Position numbers and translations under genes: made by a program
Notes under the pieces: model-generated
What the model was told of the DNA's origin: nothing
The model's input: the letters and a program-made list of their open reading frames with translations, nothing else
Databases searched by the model: none
Source: Candidatus Sumerlaeota bacterium
Lineage (GTDB): Bacteria; Sumerlaeota; T1SED10-198M
NCBI GenBank assembly: GCA_003554345.1
Contig: PWGE01000020.1
Location: 1-6,924, forward strand
DNA: 6,924 bases
Reading direction: 5' to 3'
In this document: positions 1 through 4,911 of the stretch, piece by piece
Numbering within the stretch: the stretch's first letter is position 1
How the letters are laid out: each line of letters opens with the position of its first letter

Positions 1-858
1 AAGCCGCAATTCACCAATAATACCAGTCATAGTATAAAACCAGGGAGTGGAAGGTTCAGGAATTTGAGGAGAGGTTGGCAACCAGGTCAAACCTGTATCC
101 TCCCAGGTCATCCATCTTTTCCATCCTTCCATTTCTACCACATGCAGGTCACAGTTGATATCAAATTCTTCGTTAAACATCCTGGCCAATTCTCCAATGG
201 TCATACCATGACAATAGGGAATAGGATAATAGCATACAAAAGAACCATATTCTGTAGCTATATTTCCATCCACGTATTTACCGGTAAGAGGATTGGGGCG
301 ATCGAACACAACAAATGGGATATCATTTTCCTTAGCTGATTTCATAGAAGCAGCCATAGAGGAAATGTAAGTATAAGAACGACTTCCGATATCCTGAATG
401 TCGAACACAAGGACATCTACATCTTCCAGCATCTCCTGGGTAGGAGCTTTTACCGCTCCATAGAGACTGAAAACAGGCAGACCGGTCACTTCATCGATAA
501 AGGTTTCCACCTGTTCTCCAGCTGGAATTGTCCCACGCACGCCGTGTTCCGGCCCATACAGAGCAACCAGATTCACATCGGGAATGCGCATCAACACATC
601 AATAGTGGGTTCTACTTCCCGATTAACCCCTGAATTGTTAGTAATAAGACCGACATTTTTCCCTTTGAGGATACCACCCTCTTTCTTTTCGATGACATCT
701 GCACCTAATTTCACACGCGGACCCTCCTCTCTGTCAATTTCTCTTGATTCAGGAGAATCATGAAATACCACCTCATATTGTCGACAGGCAGTATTTACCA
801 GAAATATCATCCCCAGAACCATCAGGCCCATAAGTAATAATAAAGTTTTTGGACGCAT
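1..858 (-). CDS. namZ: NamZ/DUF1343 (GH171-type) exo-beta-N-acetylmuramidase-like lipoprotein, C-terminus cut by window edge
   Basis: The frame is open from an ATG at 858 to base 1, giving 286 codons without a stop; family members run to about 400 residues, so the C-terminal part lies outside the window. Family hallmarks are visible: GLITNNSG around residues 70-77, YGPEHGVRG at 101-109 (the PEHG glutamate is conserved in the family), FDIQDIGSRSYTYI at 152-165, DRPNP at 186-190 and HGMTIGELA at 217-225. Known members remove N-acetylmuramic acid from the non-reducing end of peptidoglycan fragments, so a cell-wall turnover role is inferred. Residues 1-24 form a hydrophobic export signal ending in NTAC with Cys25, a possible lipoprotein site although Asn at -3 is atypical. 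The late segment reads YTMTGIIGEL, not the common YPGT...EGTN form, so it is a family variant. AAGGAG at 875-870 lies 11 bases before the start. It is the last gene visible on the minus strand, 84 bases after the methyltransferase gene. Confidence 0.88.
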   Translation of the reverse strand, partial: MRPKTLLLLMGLMVLGMIFLVNTACRQYEVVFHDSPESREIDREEGPRVKLGADVIEKKEGGILKGKNVGLITNNSGVNREVEPTIDVLMRIPDVNLVALYGPEHGVRGTIPAGEQVETFIDEVTGLPVFSLYGAVKAPTQEMLEDVDVLVFDIQDIGSRSYTYISSMAASMKSAKENDIPFVVFDRPNPLTGKYVDGNIATEYGSFVCYYPIPYCHGMTIGELARMFNEEFDINCDLHVVEMEGWKRWMTWEDTGLTWLPTSPQIPEPSTPWFYTMTGIIGELRL

Positions 859-942
859 GGCTTTCTTAACTCCTTGAATGTTTTATCTGAAAGGTAATTT
901 TATATTATTTCAAATAAATAACAACACCCCTTCCCCACTTTC
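859..942 (-). promoter_or_regulatory. 84-base gap with possible namZ promoter and Shine-Dalgarno
   Basis: On the minus strand TTGTTA (924-919) is followed after 16 bases by TAAAAT (902-897), 4/6 and 5/6 matches to the sigma-70 boxes, which would place a start near 890 and give a leader of about 30 bases. The Shine-Dalgarno AAGGAG (875-870) follows. I see no hairpin-plus-T terminator for the upstream methyltransferase gene here, so read-through from the operon is equally possible. The region is very AT-rich, so a chance match to the boxes is likely enough to keep confidence low. Confidence 0.3.
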
Positions 943-1569
943 TCAAAAGAAGCATTCATTATTATCATTTGACACATGAAAAGTGCAGTAAATACCCGTA
1001 TGAGAGGGCTTATTCCGAAAAGACAACAGGACCAGATCAACATAATCGCTCTTATCAGGACCTGTTTTTACTGGATGAATTTCATCAACATAAAAACCAT
1101 GCTTTTCGGCAGTCACTAATATCTCCTGCAAACGAGAAGGAATATGTATCAAATAAAGCCGACTGTCTTTTTGTAGCAGCGAAGCAGATATTCTGAATAC
1201 ATCCTCCAATTTTAGCGACACTTCATGACGGGCCAGTGCCCGGCTGTAATAAGGAGACAACCGTCCCTCACCAATTCGATAATAGGGTGGATTACAGACT
1301 ATAACAGAAAACTTTTTACGTAAAATCCGGGGTAAAACCCTGCCATCAGCAATCATGAAGTAATAATGAGAAGGAAGCGGCAACCTTTTCTTCCAGAGAG
1401 AGAGATAAGCAGGATTGACATCCACGGAAAGAAAAAGGCGACAATGGAGCTGTCGGCTCATAATATATCCTTCACCACATCCTATGTCGAGTACTTCGTC
1501 CCTGGATGACAATCTGACAAACTCATTCAATAAAAGAGCATCCGTCCCGGTTTTATGGTGCTTAATCAC
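943..1569 (-). CDS. trmN6: TrmN6/YfiC-type tRNA1(Val) adenine-37 N6-methyltransferase
   Basis: This 208-residue protein is a class I SAM-dependent methyltransferase of the COG4123 type. Visible in order: GTDALLL (8-14), typical of TrmN6; SAM-binding motif I VLDIGCGEGYI (26-36); SVDVNP (48-53), with the acidic residue expected to hold the SAM ribose; the N6-adenine catalytic motif NPPY (93-96); then YYSRALARHE followed by a leucine-rich LEDVFRISASLL segment, also family-typical. Characterised members methylate A37 of tRNA1(Val) in the cytoplasm. The start is a GTG, because an in-frame TAG lies 16-18 bases upstream; GGAG sits only 4 bases before it. The protein therefore lacks most of the 20-40 residue N-terminal lead-in common in the family and begins almost directly at GTDALLL. 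The GTG lies inside the end of the SUMF1-like gene (8-base overlap, GGTGATTAA), suggesting coupled translation. The C-terminal tail after about residue 188 looks non-conserved. A different RNA or protein N6-adenine or glutamine methyltransferase is the main alternative. Confidence 0.85.
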   Translation of the reverse strand: MIKHHKTGTDALLLNEFVRLSSRDEVLDIGCGEGYIMSRQLHCRLFLSVDVNPAYLSLWKKRLPLPSHYYFMIADGRVLPRILRKKFSVIVCNPPYYRIGEGRLSPYYSRALARHEVSLKLEDVFRISASLLQKDSRLYLIHIPSRLQEILVTAEKHGFYVDEIHPVKTGPDKSDYVDLVLLSFRNKPSHTGIYCTFHVSNDNNECFF

Positions 1570-2581
1570 CTTTCTCCTGGTAAACTATTCGAAACCCGAT
1601 AAAATTACAATGGGTATCCTTGTGAAAATGGCTGCGATTAGCTGTTCGCAATTCTTCCGGATAAGAAAGCCATGCCCCTCCTCTTACTGCCGCATAAGGG
1701 TTTTCAGCATCATACCACCAGGGATGATAGGTCATTCCCGTGCGAAAAATAGAACTGTAATAATCCGAGCGATAACTATCAAGGCACCACTCATAAACAT
1801 TTCCTGAAAAATCATACCCTCCATAAAAAGAGACTGCTTTTTCAGTGCCCCTATTTTTCCCGTTATAATATCCCACAGGTGTAAGCCGGGGAGGAGGTAA
1901 CAATACCTCGTCTTCATAGGTATTATAATTGGCCAGTTTTTCAGAAAGCTCTTCCTGTTGAAATCCATATTTTGTCTTTCTGTTTTCCTCAGGATTCCAG
2001 CCAGCAGCCTTTTCCCATTCACATTCAGTGGGAAGACGGAATCCTGCCACCCCCTCCTCAAAGGTCTTACTTTCAAAATGAAAAACTGAATCCAGCCCAT
2101 ATTTTTCATTAAGCCATTCGGTATAAGCCAGTGCACCAAACCAGGTCACCTCAATCACCGGATAATTTACAGAAGAATCTGGCACATAAAAGCTGTTTGA
2201 TTCATAATAAATTGGGGTGTCCTCATCAGCTTCAGCAGTCTGGGCAAGGATTATCTCCGGACTTTGGTAATAGATGTTCCCATTTTCAACTCTGATTCTC
2301 TCATCTTCATACCATTCATTAAGAAACAACATATACTCTTCATTAGTAACAGGATAAGGATAAATATAATAATCGGGTAAAGTTATTATATTCGGGGGGT
2401 ACTCATCCTCATCATAATAGGCAGTGGCAGACCCCAGCACAAAATCTCCTTTTTCCACAAAGAGCATCTGATCCAGTTTATCAGGTAATGAGGAGCCATA
2501 TATTAAAAAAGTCCCTCCTGTTTCAAGTATAAAGAAAAAAACAAGCCCCAACAAAGGAAGTATGTCCTTAATTTTGCTCAT
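1562..2581 (-). CDS. Membrane-anchored or secreted SUMF1/FGE-fold protein lacking the catalytic cysteines
   Basis: The 339-residue protein carries a full formylglycine-generating-enzyme-like (SUMF1, C-type-lectin fold) domain from about residue 38 to 335. Signatures seen: EKGDFVLGS (43-51), YPVTNEEYMLFL (76-87), PVIEVTWFGALAYTEWL (141-157), FRLPTECEWEKAA (181-193), GNVYEWC (260-266), VRGGAWL (299-305) and GFRIV (329-333). True FGEs have two copper-binding cysteines in an RGGSxLCxxxxC block; here these positions are Ser306 and Leu311, so sulfatase activation is not expected. This pattern is common in SUMF1-domain proteins of unknown role or of other pathways. Residues 7-29 are a strongly hydrophobic signal or anchor segment with one internal glutamate and no lipobox, so the domain probably sits outside the cytoplasmic membrane. 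The ATG overlaps the last 14 bases of the glycosylase gene and has no clear Shine-Dalgarno, which suggests translational coupling. Substrate and function are unknown; no sulfatase gene lies in the window. Confidence 0.9.
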   Translation of the reverse strand: MSKIKDILPLLGLVFFFILETGGTFLIYGSSLPDKLDQMLFVEKGDFVLGSATAYYDEDEYPPNIITLPDYYIYPYPVTNEEYMLFLNEWYEDERIRVENGNIYYQSPEIILAQTAEADEDTPIYYESNSFYVPDSSVNYPVIEVTWFGALAYTEWLNEKYGLDSVFHFESKTFEEGVAGFRLPTECEWEKAAGWNPEENRKTKYGFQQEELSEKLANYNTYEDEVLLPPPRLTPVGYYNGKNRGTEKAVSFYGGYDFSGNVYEWCLDSYRSDYYSSIFRTGMTYHPWWYDAENPYAAVRGGAWLSYPEELRTANRSHFHKDTHCNFIGFRIVYQEKGD

Positions 2582-3263
2582 TAACTATTTTTTTTATTGC
2601 CAGCATGTCTTCCCATGCTTCTTTACGAATCCTTGTATTATGGGGGTTTCGAATAATATAAGAAGGATGATACGTGGGAATGACCGGAATATCTTGAAAA
2701 GCCCCCTTTTTGCCCCTCAGCAGGGAAATAGGCGTACTGGTTTTCATCAACCATTGGGCTGCAAAAGTGCCTAACCCGCAGATAACAGAGGGGTTAATAA
2801 TTTCTATTTGTTTCAGTAAAAAATGGGAACAGGCTTCAACCTCTTCTCTTTTTGGATTACGATTACCTGGAGGACGGCACTTAAGGATATTACAAATATA
2901 CACTGAATTTCTGGGCAAATCGAGAGAGCGGGGATTTTCAATCATTTCCGTTAATTTCCTTCCTGCTCTTCCCACAAAAGGCCTTCCTGTTTTATCTTCT
3001 TCTCCTCCCGGTGCTTCACCAATAAACATAACCCCGGCATCTTTCTTTCCCTCCCCAAACACCAAATTCAACCTGCTCTTACACAACGCACATGCCTTGC
3101 ACTTTTCGGCTTCTTTGCGAAGAACTTCCATAGCCTCTTCCCCGGTCTTGGAACCTCTCTGTCCGGTTTGACCAGATCTAATATTTTTTTTTAATCCCAC
3201 TTCTGTCAAACCCAGTAACTCATTAAATTCTTTCTGCAAATATTTTTTATCCTTTTCATGCAT
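2568..3263 (-). CDS. udg: Family-4 uracil-DNA glycosylase (4Fe-4S)
   Basis: The 231-residue protein removes uracil from DNA to begin base-excision repair in the cytoplasm. The core matches family-4 enzymes of thermophiles and many anaerobes: CKACALC (55-61) with the first two cluster cysteines, FGEG, then the uracil-site motif GEAPGGEEDKTGRPFVGRAG (82-101), NILKCRPPGNRNP (125-137) with the third cysteine (Cys129), Cys145 sixteen residues later as fourth ligand, and the DNA-binding HPS loop in TYHPSYIIRNP (197-207). Residues 1-50 form a charged, low-conservation extension before the cluster, often seen in bacterial members. The ATG at 3263 follows AAAGGGG (3280-3274) at 10 bases, supporting this start. 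A run of nine A residues on the coding strand (3192-3184, codons 24-27) lies early in the gene. It heads a compact minus-strand operon and overlaps the SUMF1-like gene by 14 bases. Confidence 0.95.
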   Translation of the reverse strand: MHEKDKKYLQKEFNELLGLTEVGLKKNIRSGQTGQRGSKTGEEAMEVLRKEAEKCKACALCKSRLNLVFGEGKKDAGVMFIGEAPGGEEDKTGRPFVGRAGRKLTEMIENPRSLDLPRNSVYICNILKCRPPGNRNPKREEVEACSHFLLKQIEIINPSVICGLGTFAAQWLMKTSTPISLLRGKKGAFQDIPVIPTYHPSYIIRNPHNTRIRKEAWEDMLAIKKIVNEQN

Positions 3264-3329
3264 TATAGACTGACCCCTTTCTTATGTTATAATAAACGAG
3301 TTTCCAAACACGACACAACAGGCACAAAA
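3264..3329 (+). promoter_or_regulatory. Divergent promoter region with an extended -10 element facing the radical SAM gene
   Basis: On the plus strand TATAAT at 3288-3293 is preceded by TG at 3285-3286, a perfect extended -10 box (TGTTATAAT). TAGACT at 3266-3271, 16 bases upstream, is a 4/6 match to the -35 box. Transcription would start near 3300, 30 bases before the ATG at 3330. For the opposite gene, the minus strand has TATTAT (3294-3289) about 18 bases after a TTGTGT, a weak match that would give a leader of only about 20 bases. The two promoters would overlap and so could compete. The 13 bases CTTATGTTATAAT (3281-3293) recur exactly in the other divergent region of the window. Confidence 0.55.
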
Positions 3330-4034
3330 ATGGAAATTAAAGGTTTTCAGGGTGTATCAATTTTAGATTTTCCAGGCAAAATTTCCAGTATCATTTTTAC
3401 AGGTGGCTGTAATTTGCGGTGCCCTTTCTGCTACAATGCAGAACTGGTATTAGACGCACAAGCTCTTCCCACGTATCCTTTAGATGATATATTTTCTCTT
3501 CTCGAAGAGCGAAAAAATTTTATAGATGCCATTGTCATTACAGGAGGAGAGCCTACCCTTCATCAGGGTATAACAGATTTCTTACTTCGTTTAAAAAAGA
3601 GTTTGCCTTCCAAGAAAATCAAACTTGATACCAACGGTTCTTTTCCACGACGTTTACTCACGATCATTCAGCAAAGACTTGTCGACTATGTAGCTCTCGA
3701 TTATAAAACCCCCCTTTCTGACGTTAATATTATACAGGCTCCACCCGACTACGCCGACTGCTGGACCGAAAGTCAAAACATTTTAAGAGATTCTTTATCA
3801 TACTCCTTTTACGAATACAGGACCACTCTTTTCACACCTTATTTTGCTTTACCTGTATTACAGGAAATGGCCTCTCTCATCAAAGATGAGGAACAGTGGT
3901 TCTGGCAAAATTATTTTTCTACGAACTCGAAGGTAGACCCTGCTTTTGACGGTCAGCCCTTAACAACCTCCACTCTTCAGGAATGGAAAAAGCACATTGC
4001 AAAGCCGGGAATCACTATCAGGGGAAATACTTAA
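3330..4034 (+). CDS. nrdG: NrdG2-type radical SAM activase (anaerobic ribonucleotide reductase activating protein family)
   Basis: This is a 234-residue radical SAM protein counted from the ATG at 3330. The N-terminus MEIKGFQGVSILDFPGK and the cluster motif GGCNLRCPFCYN (Cys27, Cys31, Cys34, CX3CX2C) match the NrdG2 subfamily of glycyl-radical activases; ITGGEPTL (70-77) is the SAM-binding GGEP motif, and KLDTNGS and VDYVALDYKTP follow in the expected order. Known relatives use a 4Fe-4S cluster and SAM to place a glycyl radical on anaerobic ribonucleotide reductase; some related proteins activate other glycyl-radical enzymes. The frame extends upstream to an ATG at 3258, but that would place the coding start across the promoter and inside the opposite gene, and the extra residues are not family-like, so 3330 is chosen. 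Its Shine-Dalgarno is weak. No nrdD or other glycyl-radical enzyme gene is adjacent; the gene appears monocistronic, divergent from the glycosylase and convergent with the PHP gene. Confidence 0.85.
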   Translation: MEIKGFQGVSILDFPGKISSIIFTGGCNLRCPFCYNAELVLDAQALPTYPLDDIFSLLEERKNFIDAIVITGGEPTLHQGITDFLLRLKKSLPSKKIKLDTNGSFPRRLLTIIQQRLVDYVALDYKTPLSDVNIIQAPPDYADCWTESQNILRDSLSYSFYEYRTTLFTPYFALPVLQEMASLIKDEEQWFWQNYFSTNSKVDPAFDGQPLTTSTLQEWKKHIAKPGITIRGNT

Positions 4035-4046
4035 AGGTAACCCTTT
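4033..4046. terminator. Weak possible bidirectional terminator between convergent genes
   Basis: AAAGG (4033-4037) can pair with CCTTT (4042-4046) around a four-base loop, overlapping the stop codon of the radical SAM gene. CCCGTTTT follows on the plus strand. The stem is only five pairs and the T-run is displaced, so this is a poor intrinsic terminator. It is listed because the two genes converge with only 18 bases between their stops and something must separate the transcripts. Confidence 0.25.
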
Positions 4047-4052
4047 CCCGTT

Positions 4053-4796
4053 TTAATCCCTTTCCTTTTTTTCATTCCTATTTCCAGGCCGGCTTATTTT
4101 TCTGAGTTTATGAACCCATCGCCGGGAATAGAGATAATACCTGATTATTTCCCACAACGAAAGGGGGGTGGTTTGTATTTCCACGCGCTGGGCCCGAATA
4201 GCATCAAACACCCCTTTTATGCTCAACTCTTTTACTTTCAACAAAGAATATGTCTTGCCAAACTGTTGAAGGGTATGCGCATCAGAAGAACCAACCAGCG
4301 GCAAATCATATTTTCTGGCCACCTCTATTGCTTTTTTATTCAGATTAAAACCAGGAGCATGAAAATGACAGTGCTCAATGGCATCAAAAAAGTCAATATA
4401 TTGAAAAAGCTTATCTTTTAAGCAGAATTTCCCCGGGAAAAAAGGATGAGGAGCAATTACCAGTCTTTTTTTTCCGACATATTTTTTTAATTCTGAAAAA
4501 GTATTAATATGTTGTCGCGGAAAGTTATAAAGCAAAACATGCTTATTTTCAATAAAAGCCTCTTCTCCGGGAATAAGAAGAATATTATTTTTGCGGGCGT
4601 ATTCAAAGGTGGCGGGATCATCAAACAGTAACCCGTGATTGGTAAAAGAGAGAACCTGAAATCCTTTCTCAACCGCCATATCAATATACTCGCAGGGATG
4701 GGGCAAAACAGGAATGCCAAAATGCTTTTCCATATAATCAAATTGATTATGTATGTGAAAATCTGCTTTGACCGTCTTATAATTATATACAGTCAT
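4053..4796 (-). CDS. PHP-domain metal-dependent phosphoesterase
   Basis: The 247-residue protein has the polymerase-and-histidinol-phosphatase (PHP) fold and is probably a cytoplasmic metal-dependent phosphoesterase of unknown substrate. Metal-site motifs visible in order: DFHIH (12-16), FTNHG (51-55), PGEEAF (76-81), APHPFF (115-120), EHCHFH (141-146) and GSSDAH (169-174). Together they supply the usual His, Glu and Asp ligands, so it is likely active; motif II has Asn53 where TDH is usual. The region after about residue 205 is basic and ends in a charged tail (NEKKERD). The start is taken as the ATG at 4796, close to the first PHP motif; a GTG eight codons upstream has no Shine-Dalgarno. 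A weak CAGG lies upstream of the chosen ATG. It is monocistronic by layout: divergent from the beta-helix gene and convergent with the radical SAM gene. Histidinol phosphatase or a nucleotide or tRNA-processing role cannot be told apart here. Confidence 0.85.
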   Translation of the reverse strand: MTVYNYKTVKADFHIHNQFDYMEKHFGIPVLPHPCEYIDMAVEKGFQVLSFTNHGLLFDDPATFEYARKNNILLIPGEEAFIENKHVLLYNFPRQHINTFSELKKYVGKKRLVIAPHPFFPGKFCLKDKLFQYIDFFDAIEHCHFHAPGFNLNKKAIEVARKYDLPLVGSSDAHTLQQFGKTYSLLKVKELSIKGVFDAIRAQRVEIQTTPLSLWEIIRYYLYSRRWVHKLRKISRPGNRNEKKERD

Positions 4797-4867
4797 GGAA
4801 AATAACCTGAGTCTCCACACTTATAGAAAAAATCTTGGAAATTTGTTTAAAAGTTGGTTAAATTTAG

Positions 4868-4880
4868 ATGTTCGTAACAT
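4868..4880. repeat. Inverted repeat ATGTT-cgt-AACAT in the divergent region
   Basis: Five-base arms pair perfectly around a three-base spacer. It lies 12-24 bases downstream of the predicted -10 box of the PHP gene (around its start site and early leader) and 32-44 bases before the ATG of the beta-helix gene, a position suited to an operator. The heptamer TAACATA occurs at 4875-4881, overlapping this repeat, and again at 4892-4898, a spacing of 17 bases. In AT-rich DNA short palindromes arise by chance, so an operator role is only a suggestion. Confidence 0.3.
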
Positions 4881-4887
4881 AGTATTG

Positions 4888-4900
4888 ATTATAACATAAG
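4888..4900 (-). promoter_or_regulatory. Extended -10 promoter for the PHP gene
   Basis: On the minus strand the sequence CTTATGTTATAAT (4900-4888) contains a perfect extended -10 (TGTTATAAT). Transcription would start near 4881 and leave an unusually long leader of about 85 bases before the ATG at 4796. No good -35 box is present (TTCATT at 17 bases, 3/6), as is usual for extended -10 promoters. The element is identical over 13 bases to that facing the radical SAM gene at 3281-3293. Confidence 0.5.
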
Positions 4901-4904
4901 GGAG
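4898..4904 (+). promoter_or_regulatory. Shine-Dalgarno AAGGGAG of the beta-helix gene
   Basis: AAGGGAG ends 7 bases before the ATG at 4912, ideal spacing, and fixes that start. It overlaps the first bases of the extended -10 element of the opposite PHP gene. A possible plus-strand promoter upstream is TTGGAA (4835-4840), 17 bases, TTAAAT (4858-4863), each 4/6 to consensus, which is weak; I could not find a better one. Confidence 0.75.
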
Positions 4905-4911
4905 CGTATTA

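Noticed and set aside
1415-1807. Open frame of 130 codons on the plus strand
   Set aside because: It spans the antisense of two real genes and their junction, with no family features.
1732-2139. Open frame of 135 codons on the minus strand inside the SUMF1-like gene
   Set aside because: It is a shifted frame of a gene with clear domain conservation in the main frame; its own translation shows no family-like sequence and no Shine-Dalgarno.
1562-2581. Calling the SUMF1-fold gene an active sulfatase-maturing formylglycine-generating enzyme
   Set aside because: The two catalytic cysteine positions are Ser306 and Leu311, and no sulfatase is present in the window.
2710-3171. Open frame of 153 codons on the plus strand opposite the glycosylase gene
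   Set aside because: It is antisense to a strongly conserved family-4 glycosylase and its protein resembles nothing recognisable.
3258-3329. Upstream ATG extending the radical SAM protein by 24 residues
   Set aside because: The extension would cover the extended -10 promoter and the opposite gene's start, and family members begin at the MEIKGFQG-like segment.
4797-4820. GTG start eight codons upstream of the PHP gene ATG
   Set aside because: No Shine-Dalgarno precedes it, and the ATG lies at the usual short distance before the first PHP motif.
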